From Chamaea fasciata (lineage: Eukaryota > Chordata > Aves > Passeriformes > Sylviidae): a stretch of 64,000 nucleotides of DNA. Shown here piece after piece: positions 1 through 13,000 of the stretch; position 1 is the stretch's first letter, and each line of letters starts with the position of its first letter. A model generated the notes under the pieces. That model saw only the letters and a list, made by a program, of their open reading frames with translations, had not been told where the DNA came from and did no database searches. Where the stretch lies: the NCBI GenBank assembly GCA_029207755.1, contig JARCOQ010000012.1:3368001-3432000 (forward strand). The letters are read 5' to 3'. A program made the position numbers and the translations under genes.

Positions 1-2481
1 TGTACGCTTTCCCACGGATCTTTATTCCTTCCAAAGCCATTGAGGAAGCAAAGGTCAGTCAGTCATTCTTACCCCAATCCATTTCAACCTCCTCTTACCT
101 GTGCCTGCCAGTTCTGATGATGAACTTTGATTCCGGAGATGGAGTTCAAAAGCAGTATTTCATGGGCTGTGTATGATCTTAAATATAACATGACCTTTAT
201 TTGAAGGGAGGAGAACAGGACAGATCATTTCATCCCAGTGCTAAGGCTCCCACGTTGAGAGTGTCCCCAAGGATGTTGGTGTTTAAGTCACACAAGTAGC
301 TGGTCCTGTGCAGTTCCAAATTGCTGCCCATGCCTGGGTTAAGGAGACCAGCATGTGTGAGTGGCAGTGTGCTACTGGCCCTACAAGAGAAGCCCCATTC
401 ACCAGGAATGGGAAACAGGCCTGGAGGTTTCCTCACAAATTTCACCTTTTTGCCTTTGGGACAGTAACCTGTGTTAATAAATGATAAGTCTTTCTGTTCC
501 TAAGTAGAGCTCTGAAACCTAATTTGTAATATTCATTTTGTAAAGGGAATTTTATTAGCACAGCTGAGAACAAAAATAGGACTGTTTATCAGGTGCTTAT
601 TTGATTAGGTATATAACCTGTATATATTTAAGAACTTTTCATAGTTATTAATCAGGGGACTTCCTAGGCAGCAGATTATTCCGGGGGAAAAAAATAGTAA
701 CTGCCAACAGAACTGGAACACACAGTTCTCAAATTAATTTAATCTTATCAAATGTCAGTGCCTTAGATTTTTCCAAGTGCAACTTTCAGACTTTTTACAG
801 AAGTTACAAGCAAGTCAAGGGGAATAACAAAATTACCTAAACCCTTTCTTTTGAAGTGAGTTTTTTGTAAGTTCTTCAGCCCTGTTCCTCCATGAAGTAC
901 TGTTATTTAATTCAGTGTGAACTGCCCCATTAGCAATTGTTCCTTATCTTCTTTAGTAAATTGAATAAGAAACTAATAATATGACATTAGGTTTCAGGGG
1001 GGGAAAAAGCAATCATTCTATATATTAGAAATATTTTGACTTCAATAATTCCAAGGCATCCATTCCCTCAGGCTCATAAAATGGCACCTGATATGTTCTA
1101 TTGCATGAAACTTCTGGAAGAGACTGGAATATGTGTTGTTCCTGGAAGTGGATTTGGCCAGAGAGAAGGAACCTACCATTTCAGGTACAATCTTTCTTTA
1201 TTTAAAAGCAAATTAGCAGTAGTAAGCAAAGTTATCATCCCAGTTCTTTCTCTTCTGATTAAATACAAGGATTTTTATTTCAGTTTATGTTGTCTCAGTT
1301 TCTACTGGACAGTTTCTGTGGACTGACAGCAAGGTCAAAGACATGGTCTGCCGGATGAGCTATACAAGTTTTTATGTTGTTTTCACAGCTTGCTGGCGTG
1401 ATTTTATTCTATTTTTACATACTGGCATTTGAAATGCCTTCTCCCTGAATACAAACAATAGTAATAGTTTAGACTTTAATTTTAAAGTTGGCTCTGGAAT
1501 TGCAAAAATTGCCCTGCATTCTTTTTGGGGGAGGAGGGGGTTAAACTGTGTTTCCATATGGAGAAACTGCATGAAAAATGCAGTATCTTCCCTATAAATC
1601 TGCTCCTAAACACTCTGTATAACTTTACCAAAACAAGATGTTGAACTAAGTATTCTAATACCAAAACTGCTGCTTTTGCTTCCAATAAACAGAACTTTGC
1701 TCCAGCCGAGCCACTGATAGCTAGAATTTATCACAGAATTTAGTCTTCCTCAGTCTGAAACAACACAGCAGAGGTATCTTTAGCCTTGACAGTTCTGCAA
1801 CACTGTCCCAAGCCAGCTGGGTCAGATCCCTGAGTACACACAGCTCCAGGAAAAGCCAGGAGCATCCATTCCTGCACCAGTGTGGGAAAACCATTGTGTT
1901 TTGTGGGTCATGCACACAGCCAGGCATCCACACCCCATGGGATTTTCAGGGTGTGAAAAGACGAAGGGAAAAAGGGACTAAAACATGCAGAATGGGATGT
2001 TGCATTGTTTTAGTGCTTCTGAACTCAGTTTTTAATGAAAGAAAAAATGTACATTTACTCCTAACTGACAATTATTAAAGTTCAAAAAACTGAGTATAAT
2101 TTGGCATAACTGCCCAATGGTGGAAAGTGAGTTGCTGTTATTTCTTACTGATGATCTTGACAGTTCTTGAATTCCTGTATTCTAACCAATAGAAACAAAT
2201 TGCTCTAGTTTATAGTGTAGTTCAATTAAAGCATAAATGCAAAAAATGAGAGAATCACATCAAAACAGATGTTAATATATTATTTGCTGTGCCTTGAGAT
2301 GAATCAAGATGTGTGCAAAGATCACAGTTTAGTTGGTTCTAAAGATAATATGGGTTGGGTTTTTTTATTTCTTTAAATATTATTTTTCAGAATGACCATT
2401 CTTCCTCCAGTAGAGAAGCTGAAGATCCTACTGGAGAAAGTGAAAGACTTCCACATAAAGTTTCTTGAAAAATATGCATGA
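1..2481 (+). CDS. GPT2: GPT2, alanine aminotransferase 2 (3' part, last three coding exons)
   Basis: Coding exons are 1-53 (partial, entering two bases into a codon), 1072-1184 and 2391-2481. The stop TGA is at 2479-2481. Donors are AAG|GTCAGT and CAG|GTACAA, acceptors CCCTCAG| and TTTTTCAG|, and the phases join without a break into 84 C-terminal residues. The hallmark is the class-I aminotransferase tail with the segment [20 protein letters not shown] followed by TYHFR and MTILPP, which is highly characteristic of ALT enzymes. The family catalyses the reversible PLP-dependent transfer between alanine plus 2-oxoglutarate and pyruvate plus glutamate. The ALT2 paralogue is mitochondrial. The PLP lysine, the substrate site and the transit peptide lie upstream of the window. 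I chose GPT2 over GPT because the next gene on the far side of borealin-2 is DNAJA2, as at the mammalian GPT2 locus. The introns (54-1071 and 1185-2390) show nothing else recognisable. Confidence 0.95.
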
Positions 2482-5110
2482 AACTTCTGTGGCTTTTCCC
2501 CCCTCATCCCCTCCCCTTCAAGGCAAATGCAGACGACGAACAATGATGTGCTGAGAATGTGCTCTTTATCTAATTAAACTAAATTCAAAATAGATAGAAC
2601 CAGACTCAGATACTGCTCCAACTTATTGGACTATTAAAATTATGTCTGGTGTAGAAGACATTGTTACACCAAGTTTGTTTTTTTTATTAAGGGGAAGGGG
2701 AAGAATGTGAAGAAAGCTGTGAGAAGAAAGAGTCAGTAAATGTTTTTGTGCCTTGATTGAAAGTTACATTTGTGAACTTTTGACTCAATAGGTTGGGGAA
2801 GGGAATTGCTCATTAAAATTACTAGTCACGTGGGGTTTTTTAACAAAATGGAAATGCCAAGTTCAATTGTTTAGATAGGAATGTGTTTCCCATCTTAAAA
2901 TTCTACTAAACAAAAATCCAAACTCCTACATTATAGGTATCGCTTGGTTTGATTTTTTGTTGTTTTTGTTGTTAAGTGTGAAGTGTTCTCCAAACCTGAT
3001 CAACATGTAGGGACAGCGTGCTTATTTTAAAAAATCCTCAGCAGATGTGTGCAGATACCTTTGAAATTGTGCTGAAGAGAAATCCTGCCATCCCAGCATA
3101 GCTGGAATGGAATATACAGTTTTGATCAGAGGAGTGAACCGTGGTGTCTGCTTGAACCATATTTTTATGAAACTGAAACAGAACAAGGAATACAATTGTC
3201 TTTTTCCTGTGCTGTTCAACACATGATTCCAGCACAAGAGCACTGAACACTTCCTGCCATAGCAATTCCAGGAGTCTCCTGTAAACTCACATCTTTTATA
3301 CACATGGAACAGAGTAAGTTACTGTCCCAGAGCAGATGTGAGTACAGTCAATCCTTTCAAGTAGGGTAAAACACAGCCCTTTCAGAGCTGCTCTGTCTGT
3401 GGGCAGCATTTGTTGGGAAACATCACACAGCCCCTCTAGCTGGCCAAAATCCAGCTGGAACTTGCAAGGACTGACATGTTGCTACCAGGAGAAATGCTGG
3501 GGCCGATTTCCAATGAAGAGGAAGGTATTTAAAGGAAAATGTCTTGCACCAAACCTAAAGATAATGATAAGCTGACACTTGAATCTTCCACAGTCCTACT
3601 GCTGGCTGAATGATCCTGAGTGCTTCTCAAAGGTCAGCTGAACAAGGTGGCTATCTAGGAATACAGCTGAGTGACTCCACTAATCTCTGCCAGCTTCTCT
3701 GCAAAACAAAAGACAGCTTCTGTTTCTCTGGAGCTGGAAGCTGGACACCTTCTGCTAGCTCTGATGAAGGGCTAAAGAAACAGAGCTTTCAGTATTCGTA
3801 TGTGGAAGCATTAGCATTTGTCAGGCTTAGGCGCAGCATTTACAGAGTTTATTCATCAAGAATATCACATTCAATCTAGTCGTTCATTTGAAGTTCTTAT
3901 TTAGAAGTAAACTCATTTTGATGTCCACTGGCACTTTGTGAGGCTGCTGTTGTAGCTGGTTCAACACCCTCTGCTGATGCAGCTTACTAAAGCCAAGGGC
4001 TAGAGAAACACCGTCCAGATAAACCTGTGCCAATTTATCACGTGAGGAAGACGAGGTGTTGCCAATAACTGTCCTTGCCCAGCAGCCCCGGTCTGTGACC
4101 CAGCATTAGCAGCTTCTCACAGTTCCTTACTGAGGCTTGTGGGAAGAATTTATTTCTCTCAGTCACTTGCCAGAGCTCCCAGGTTATGGATGAAAATGGC
4201 AAGGCTGCTACACAAAACTACTGTGGAGGATTGGGGGGAAAAAAATTAGGGTTTTCTCCTCAGAGCAGTGCACTTCTGGGAGGAGAGCACACTGAGAAGA
4301 ACACTTATGCTGCTACCATCCATTGAGAAATACAACCTGTCAGCACTCTCCACTTGGCATCCTTAATATGCACTAATAAAGCAAACCCAGAAAGCAAAAC
4401 TGTGGGAGGAGGTCAGAATAATGATGTGAAAATAAGACAAACAGCACTTTCCTACTCTAGGAATGTGTCCAAATCAAATCTGGCTTTGGACTCTTAATGC
4501 AGTGTAGACTGAAACTAAAATCTAACAATGGGAGTTAGAATATTTTTTATATTTTTGTAACTACAGCTTTTTCATGGGGTAGTATTTGTAATCTAATAAG
4601 TCAATAGATTTTATATTTGCCTTGCATTTGCACCTGATACTTCTGGGAAAAAAATGTAAAGATTTACAAGTTTATAATGATGATTTACAGGTGTGAAAGG
4701 CTTTTTGTTTTAAGTCGGGAAAGCAATTCTTACTCTTTTGAATCAAACTATAATGGCATAAACTGAGTTTTTTCTAAACATTCTATTATGGTGCCTTTTC
4801 TGTTTCTGACATAAGGGATAACAATTTATTCTTGATGCATCTCATATGGAAGGGTGGTGATTTCTATTGTCCATCCACAACATTTGTATGTATTGTGATA
4901 AGGTTAATGTGCATTTTTGTGGAACAATCCTGTAAACCTACAACAAAAAGGCTCGTTTTCCATGTCTTTGAAATATTTCATAAATAACAGACAATCCTTC
5001 CTTTCAAATGCATGCTTCTAGGTTTGATCTTCCTCCAGGTGCTCCTTATAACAGTACTTCAGATGTATGAAACTTCCAAATAATAAAGCACATGCTAAAA
5101 AAATGGTAAT
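2482..5110 (+). other. GPT2: GPT2 3'UTR (inferred extent)
   Basis: This AT-rich, non-coding stretch directly follows the GPT2 stop codon. Canonical AATAAA signals sit at 4375-4380 and 5082-5087, the latter followed by an A-rich then T-rich stretch suited to cleavage. Mammalian GPT2 also has a long 3'UTR of a few kilobases, so the distal signal is a plausible main end and the proximal one an alternative. Small open frames here (for example 3610-3879) have no recognisable domain. The exact cleavage site is inferred. Confidence 0.6.
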
Positions 5111-6591
5111 ACTTCTCCATTTTCTATGTCACTGGAGCAACACCAGCTGGATCACACTATGACACATTTAATCCCATGCTCAAACCAGTATTTACTCATA
5201 TTTAGTACCCATGTACCAGATCATTAATTTCTGCATCACTCCAGTTTTTGGACTTAATGTTTGTCCAACTTATTGCCGCAAAACTATTCCCTGCCAGGGC
5301 AGAACTGCAAATAGAGATGGTCTTGGGCAAGTTCATGCTCACGATTAATCCTGTAATGTAAGGAGTTGTAACCAGGAGTCAAGCAGACTTCTTTCTTCAC
5401 AGAGAGGATCAGCCAGGCAGCTGAAGCTGATCAACTGTGTCCTGAAAGCTTTGGTGAGAGGTTTGCTTGGTGTTGTCAATTTCCTTTTAAAAAACTTCTT
5501 ACATGGCTTGTAGGAGATTAAACTTACAGAGCAACACTATCTTGTCTTTTTGCAGTGACGCCTCAGAATTACTTCAGTGGTGTTTGTTTGGTAATTTCAA
5601 AGAAAACAAAATTTAGGGAAAAGGAAACTAGCCCTGCTTCCGTAAACATATATGCATATGCCAGAACCACCAAAAGCAGAATATTCTTTTCTTTATATCA
5701 GGATTTTGAGTGTTTTCTGGAACAGAAACATCTGTTTGTCTGGAAGGGTTTTTTGGATGAATGTGGGAAGTGGAGTATGTTGTTTGTTTTACAAACACGA
5801 AGGTGACCTGATACAAAATGCTTATATTATGAATTGTCAGTCAGATTTTTTACAGCTCTTTTTGAGTGATGTAGTGGGTCCCATCTGGCTCAGGAGATGT
5901 GCCAGATGCATATGATACAGAAAAAGCTTCTCACTTCAGAGAGCTTGCAGCATCCGTATACAGCCTGTGAAAACCATTAGCGTTCTAAAGCATTATCTAA
6001 AAGCCTTTTTGCACAGTTCCTTGCTCAAATTTGTACAAAACCCAACATACTCATACCTCTGTTGTTTTTTTTTTAATTTAGATACATATAAGTTTCTTCA
6101 AGGAATTCTATTTTTAACTATATGAATTTGAATATTTTTATATATTCAGTACTTAGCGTAGCCATGCCTTTCTGATGTTCCCTGTTCCTATGTGTCTATT
6201 AAATCCTGTCTTCACCTGATCAGAATTTGCACGAGCTGTGACCGTTTGCACTGCAGAGGGCAGGTTATTCCCTTGCTTAGCTCTGAAACCCTGCCTGTTC
6301 TGCTCACTGAAGAGCAGTAATTTAGCTAAACCCAAAGCTGAGCTCTGAAACGGGCGCCTTCCTTTGGAGCACGGAGGATTCCCGGCACGTGGGGAAGCCC
6401 TGGCAGCACAAGCACCGCCTGCCCCAGCCCCGGGCAGCCCGGCTCGGCTCACAGTGCCCGGGATGGAAACGCTCACCTGGGCCGCTCCCAACAGGGAACA
6501 GGACAGCGCAATTCGTTTGTGCCGCCGGCACCGAGCGTGTCGTGTCTGTACGTCTGTGTGTGTGGGCCTGCCCAGCTCCTGCCAGGCCGTA
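5111..6591. other. Intergenic spacer GPT2-CDCA9
   Basis: AT-rich single-copy-looking sequence from about 5.1 to 6.3 kb, becoming GC-rich from about 6350 as it enters the promoter island of the next gene. I see no coding potential, RNA gene or recognisable repeat. Overlapping open frames on both strands at 6.15-6.75 kb reflect low stop-codon density in GC-rich DNA. Confidence 0.6.
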
Positions 6592-6862
6592 AGGATCGTG
6601 AAATCGTAGAATCGTCCAATGTTGAGAGGTTGGAATGGGCCTTAAAGGCCAGCTCGTCCCACCGCCCCCGGCCGGGCAGGGGCAGCTCCCACACGGCCCA
6701 GCCTGGCCTTGAGCACTGCCAGCGTTGTGGCATGCACAACCTCCCTGGCTTCCAGTGTCTCCACCGCCCTCACAGTCAATAATTTCTCTCTATTATCTAA
6801 CCTCGGCTTTCTCCTTTTCGATTTGCGCCCGTTTCTCCTTGGCCCGTCCCCTACACGTGCCA
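6592..6862 (-). mobile_element. CR1 LINE, 5'-truncated 3'-end fragment
   Basis: Read on the + strand, the segment has the familiar reverse-complement order of an avian CR1 3' end. A degenerate octamer tail comes first (AATCGTAG/AATCGT, the diverged ATTCTATG-type repeat). Then come the GGTTGGAATGGGCCTTAAAGG block, the CTGGCCTTGAGCACTGCCAG block, CACAACCTCCCTGG, a CACCGCCCTCACAGT block and AATTTCTCTCTATTATCTAA. The element therefore lies on the minus strand with its 3' terminus near 6592. It is about 270 bp, with no coding capacity left. Several C/G substitutions show it has diverged inside a GC-rich island. The left edge is clearer than the right edge (about 6846-6862). Confidence 0.87.
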
Positions 6863-7048
6863 ACGCCTGAGGCACGGCCAAGGCGGGGCACTCGCACACC
6901 TCCCTCCCCTCAGGCCGTGCCCTCCCTTCCGACCGGGCCCGGGCAGCGCGGGCTCCGCTCGTCCCCCGGCCCTGCCCGGCCCTGCCCGGCCCTGCCCGGC
7001 CCCGCCCGGCCCGGCCCGGGGTGTGTCCGGCCGGCGCCGCTCTTGGCC
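6863..7048 (+). promoter_or_regulatory. CDCA9: CDCA9 promoter and 5'UTR region, core of CpG island
   Basis: This is the most GC-rich part of a CpG island running from about 6350 to 7300 that covers the borealin-2 start codon. No TATA box is visible; there are CCCGCCC GC boxes (Sp/KLF type) within a short tandem array at 6971-7019. The transcription start is not determinable from sequence but is probably within about 100 bases of the ATG at 7049. The CR1 fragment ends immediately upstream, so the usable promoter either is very short or includes CR1-derived DNA. Confidence 0.6.
6971..7019. repeat. GC-rich decamer tandem repeat
   Basis: Three exact copies of CCTGCCCGGC (6971-7000) are followed by one variant CCCGCCCGGC (7001-7010) and a degenerate CCGGCCCGG. 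The array sits about 30-80 bases upstream of the borealin-2 ATG, within the likely core promoter or 5'UTR. Each unit contains a CpG, and the variant unit creates a GC box. Confidence 0.9.
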
Positions 7049-10000
7049 ATGGCCCCGGGGAAGGCTCCGTGCCGGCGGCGCAGCAGCGACTCGGGCGTGG
7101 AGCCGGACCGCGGGGCGCTGCCCCGGGACAGGGACCAGCGCGCCGCGCTCTCCCAGAAGAAGAAGGACCAGCGCATCGCGCTCTTCCTCAGCGACTTCGA
7201 CCAGCAGGGTAGGGCCGGGGCTGCCCGGGGTGGGGAGGGAACGGCGGCTCCGGGCCGGGAGAGCCCGGCCCTCGGGCAGGGCCGCCTGCCCCGCGCCCCG
7301 GGTTGGCGGCTGATGGAGGCTCCAGGCGCTCCGAGCCCCAGCTCGCATTTCTCCGGATAAACCGCCGCTTCAACTTTCTTTTGTAGCGCGGTCTTGCGGC
7401 GCTTGCACTTGGAAACGTGTAACACGCATGGCGATAAAAGCGCGTTTTGTTTTCAAGCCAAAGAGCACGTCCAGGAGATGAAGAAGGAGCTCGATTCGCT
7501 TTTGCAGACAGCGGAGAAGGCGTTCGCCGTGGAGCTGCTGACGATGCCGGCTGCCGTCAGGAAGATGAAAAGGAGAGAGGTGCTCGGTGAGAGTTGCGTG
7601 GCCCTGCGCTCGGGGTGCGGGCAGCGATGTGCCCGCGGCTACGGGAGAAAACCTGGGAACCTCGTGGCTTCCGTGAAAAGCTTTGCTTTGTCTGCCCTGT
7701 ACTTCAGCAGATCAGCAGCGCTGTTACCCAGCAGATGCTCGCTGAGCGCTCATGTTCAAGTAGACTGATCGGTGTATCACAGGGTATAGAATTAGTTGGT
7801 GACTATTCTGGAGAGTACTGTTCTGCGTGCACTTAAGTAATCTTATTTAAAGTCTGAAGAGACAAGAAATAATTACAAACCTAGTGTTTTCTGTGTGTAA
7901 AAATAAGCATTTTTGTTCATCTGAATCTGTTTGTCCTTAGCCACAGAGATTATTTTCTGTCAATTTGAACTCTCCTGAGCCATTCTAAGCTAGTCATAGA
8001 CCTGTGACGATAAGCAAACAAGTTTAACTCCCATTGATGCAGAGGTTTAAGATGTGTACACTCAGCATCAGATGTATATTCTGCTGAGAACTGATGTTTC
8101 TGGAATCTGCCTTGCAGATGGAAATTGTAGAGGCCACACAGAGATCAAACCTGAACCTCTGGAAGAACTTGAGTTTAACTGTAAGGCTGAGAATGTATTT
8201 TGGTGTCCTTCTGGAGAAACTCCTGCCTTAAGAGCATTAGCTGTCTGCAGTGCAATGTGGTGGCTCTCTGAATTCGGGGGACACCCTGTGTGACTACACT
8301 CAGGATTCTTTCAAGGATTAAACCCTGAAACGGCCTTAGATTTTCGCTGTTGTTTTGTAGGAGTGACCACAGTCCTACAAGACTGGAATCTTGTTCAAAT
8401 GTAACACATCTGCTGACCTAAGGTTATCTATTTAACCACTGTAATCCTGAATTACTTGTTTGGCTTCCGAGCCCGTAAGATAAGGATCTGAAGATAAAAA
8501 TTATGCAAGTAATAGTATCTAAATAGGTTATAATTTCTTGAGTTGCAGATTTGCAAGGACGGGAGGAAGTGGCTCTTGCTGCTGCAGTGGTAAGTGTGTT
8601 TTCAAATTCTATCACAGTTTACAATATAGAATTCTTCTTTCCCTGCTGTAAATACTTCAGACAAATGATTTTGTTTGGCTGTGTGTTTAAATACAAGATG
8701 ATATGAAAAGACTAGACAGCCAGCCATGGTGCAGTTGTGAACATTACCTAAAGCTTTAGGGTCATCTGCTGGCAGAAATTCAGATGTTTCCAACAAAACC
8801 CCAAACTGGTGTTTAGCCAGTCCCATTCTCTCTCAGTTGCTTTCATGCCCTTTTAGATCACTGCCTTTTGTAACATAATATGCATCGACTGGGAAAAATC
8901 TGACAACCTTCCCTTGTTGGGTAAACATTTTTTTTAGACTGACTGCTCTCTAGAAGACATGCCAAATCCCAAACTGGTGAGGACCAACAGCAAAAAAGGC
9001 AGGTCAACTCATTAACATATAGCCTGTGTTCTTACTTTTTCTTTTTTACTGGTTTGAACTAAGCATTCTTAAAATGAATGTTAAGTAGAATACAAGAGAG
9101 AAATGTGCACAACAGACCCCCCAGCATTCGGTGTGCAGGATCATGAGCTATGCTACTGTAGAGTTACTTTAAAGCATGAGCTAAGAGCTTCTTTTCTTTG
9201 TATTTATCAGGGAGAATGATGAGAAGAGACAGATTTAAGGCTTTACAGTATAGCAGGAGAGCTAGGAAAGTCACCCCTCTTTTCTTAGGTTTCCCTTGAC
9301 ATTCCACCCATTAAGCTTTGTAAGAAAAATACCATTTCTCTTCACATCCCCAAATATGCAATAACGAGGACAATACCACTGGGGTGTAGTTCTGTTCTGT
9401 CTGTGGGCTGAGGGATTATCTGGGGTCTTTTAACTGTGTCCCAGTGCCTGTGATGAGCACACGGTTTGCTGTGACCTGTGTCCCAGGTGAATGACATTGG
9501 ATGGCAGCAGAGGGGGCAAAGCTGTCCAGAGGGGGGAAACAGGCTTCAGACACAAGGCTGGTGTTTTCTGCTCGTCATGAGATCTTTATTTTTCTTGTCC
9601 CGCTAATACATTTCTAGTTAAGGTAACTACAATTGTCGAATATGAAGATGCCAAGCACAGTTCTGCAAAGAAAATAACTAAAAAAGTAAGTTATTCTGTT
9701 TTTATTCAAAAAACATAAGGACTTAATCAGTTCTGACCTGCCACAAACCCTGCTAGATCCATGACCAGGCAGGCCAGTGCTCTGCTCCCTGTTGGAAAAG
9801 TCAGTTATTTTAAATGTAACATATTTGAAGCTAAGCAAGGCTGAACAGTAAATTATTTTCATAATGAAATATAGTGTCTGCACTTCTAGTGACTAATTCA
9901 CATAGGCTGGCAAGTACTGGCATAGCCATTCTCTCTTGACTTGCCAGTAAGTCTTGATGGTTTGAGGAACCATATTTTGTTGAAACTTTTTTTTAAAAAA

Positions 10001-13000
10001 ATTTTTAAGTCAATCTTGTGTTTACTCCATCCTTTTCTATAACTGAGTAGTGCATTCTTGTCTCTAAACCAAATCAAGTGTTCTAGTTTTGCCACCTCAG
10101 TCTGTCTGTGCAGTGTAGCTCCTCAGCCTGACACTGATGTAGCAAGATGACAACAAATACAAAAAAGATTCTGTGCAGTTACAGACTTTTCCTGTAAAAA
10201 GGTTTAGAAGTTGTAAGGGTGTATATTAGACAGCTGGGTGGTTATACAGACCTTCAGTAGGAATAAATATGTTTGGGCATTATGAAACTTCTTTTAGAAT
10301 GCATATTTGGTATTTTATATATATATATATAAAAGGCAGCACTATGGGGCTTAACTACCCTTGTACAACAGGGAATTTTTACAGTATTGTTTCCTGCAAA
10401 TACCTATCATTTTTCTTTCAAATGTCACCTTTTTAACTGCAGTCTTACATATAAAATTTCAGATTTCCAAAACCAGGTCGCTGGTTTCCTTGGCCTCTGG
10501 TTTAAGTGGCAAACTGAACTCTCTTTCTAGGTAAGACTGACCTTTGATAGCTTGTTTAACTCACCTGAATTTGCGAGTGCTGAACACAATTATTTTTAAA
10601 GATGGTAGCTGAGATTTGAGCCCAATGGGAATACATCTGATAAGGATTCTTCCATAACCTGACTGAGATGCACTGTGGTGATGTGAACCCGAACAAAAAA
10701 GCACCTGGAGCTGATGAAGGCATAAAGGCGCACAGTTCTGAACTCAGGGGAGCAGTGCAGATTCCCAAACAATACTAATGGAAGAGAGCATGGAAGGAAA
10801 GCATCTTTGCTGTGCCAGTACTGCTGAACTGCTGTGTAATAAACACCTAACTCGGGTATTGCAGCCCACCCTTCTCTAATAACACAAATTATTGTGTTCC
10901 TCTATGGTCTAGGTCCCACTATGTCATGTTTACCTCAGGAGGGCTTTTTCACGTGTTTTTCACACTAGATCCCTGCCATGGGGCACTTCTTCATCCTAGC
11001 TAAAACTTTACAGTGGAAGTACATGAGGAGGAAATAAATAAAAATAGTAAACTAACAAAATAAAGCCCCCAACAAAACACAAAACCAATAACTACTTTTT
11101 TTTTTTTACTCTGTTTATTCCTCTGCTAGTGTAGCTTGCAGAAGGATGCTAAGTCTCTCTGTTTTCATTGCAGTGCCACAAACCTCAAAGCCACTCCAAA
11201 GGCAGCTAGAAGGTAAGGGGTTTTCAGTTTGTTCTTAATAAATAATTTTATTCAATAGCAAGCCACTATGTATCTGTATTATTATCAATCTAGATGTAGC
11301 AGATCTTTGTGGTCTGTCACTAAATGTGACAGTAGGGATGCCAAACCAGTTACACCTCCTGCTCTGGTGTGTTAACTTACATTATCACAGAGGCACAGGA
11401 TTTGATGTCCTAAGCAAGTCAGTTTTAAAAAAAAGTATTTAGAGTATAAATTCTATTCTCACTCACTATTTTCAGACTTACATCTCAAACTTGTTCTCAG
11501 AGCCCAACCTTGACTAAAATATCCCCAATATTGCTTTGTTAAAATAAACCAATCCCCACAAACTCCTCAACCAAATACACTGATAGTCAGTTCTTGGCAT
11601 CTTGAATAGCCAAGATTTTCAGTTATCATTCTCCATACACTACAGAGTTTGCTTTTGGCACAAGCTGAAGTGAGGGGGTGAACAACTTAAATGGGTCCTG
11701 AAACCAGTAAGTGGTTCAGTTTCACCTTGTCGTGCTATAAATGTCAGAGGCTTATTTCCATGCAGAACACACACAAATCTTACATTTTTAAAGTAAAATA
11801 AGAACAGTTGTATCATGAAAACCTAGGAATTCTGCATGGCATAAGGCATGCCCTGTGCCTCTGAGAGGTAGCAGCTTTGGTATTTATTGGTATCTCCCTC
11901 TGTAGTAGACAGATAAAGCACATCTTATCTCAAGCCCTGAGGCATGAAGTTTCCTCTTCCCAAAACTGTAAACATTCACTGCTAATATCAGAGAGTGGAT
12001 ATTCTTGTTACTGAGAGGCCAAAATGTCATCTTGTGTCACAGCTTACAAGATTACTGCAGTGGCAGGGTCATAAAACGTTACCCAGCAGTGCCAACGAGT
12101 GCTGCCCGTGGTTGGATTTTTGTAGTCTCCTGGCAGAACAGGAAAAATTTAAACATGACTGCCTCTCTCCTAGGTGTATTTCCTACTACTTGTATTTGCT
12201 TCATGCTTGAAAATTTCCAGCAGAGCATAGAAAGTTAACTTCAGAGTAACATTTTCATTGTATTCTAGTGCTGGATTACAACAGACTGTCTCAAGAACTT
12301 TACCTGCCAGTGGAAGAGTTCAAGGCATGTTAAAAAGAAGTAAATCAGTACCCCAACATAAAAGTGTTCCATTTGTCAACATTCCCCTGGCTGATGGACA
12401 GGTATATCTTTTTTCTATTTTAACATTTTCAGCTTACAGTAGCTGACCAATGCAAATAGTCTGACAGTGTTAGCTCTTGCTATTCCTAAATGAGATGCTG
12501 CTGAACAAAAGGAAAAATGGTTGCCAAAGTTTTGCGGTGTAGGGGGGAACATATGAGTTCCAGAGAAGCTGGGCATGCAGGAAAAATCTTTTAATCTTAT
12601 AATTATTTGTCTTCACAGACACTCTGTACAGCTGGTGGAGACCTCCGGAATATCGATGTGCAGCTCCTCCATCAGGACACAGTACAGCACATCCATAACC
12701 TGGTGGTAAGCTTGAGGCTTTCGGGTCTGTGGATTTAGACACCTGGTCCCAGGCTTTCATGTCACATTCTGTCATGAATGCAAATTGAAACTCTTTGGAG
12801 TTTAACCCTAAACTGGCTGGCATCAGTTGGAGGGAGGAAGAGGGAGGGGAGAACTGCTGCACATGGATCATGTGTAAAAGTAACTGCACTTACATAAGCA
12901 TGTGCAGTTTGGTGATAGCCTGGGGGACCACAGGAGCATAAACTCTTCCTTCTGCAGTGCTCTGGTGGCTGTGCCACCGCGTGAGCAAACTGTCATTCTC

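Noticed and set aside
6725..7425. Long open frames on both strands over the borealin-2 promoter
   Set aside because: Another CpG-island effect. Only the frame from ATG 7049 to 7208 continues into spliced borealin exons.
9001..9006. GT donor four bases downstream of the GC donor in borealin-2 intron 4
   Set aside because: Using it would put a TAA in the first codons of exon 5 and break the otherwise perfect ten-exon frame, so the GC donor is preferred.
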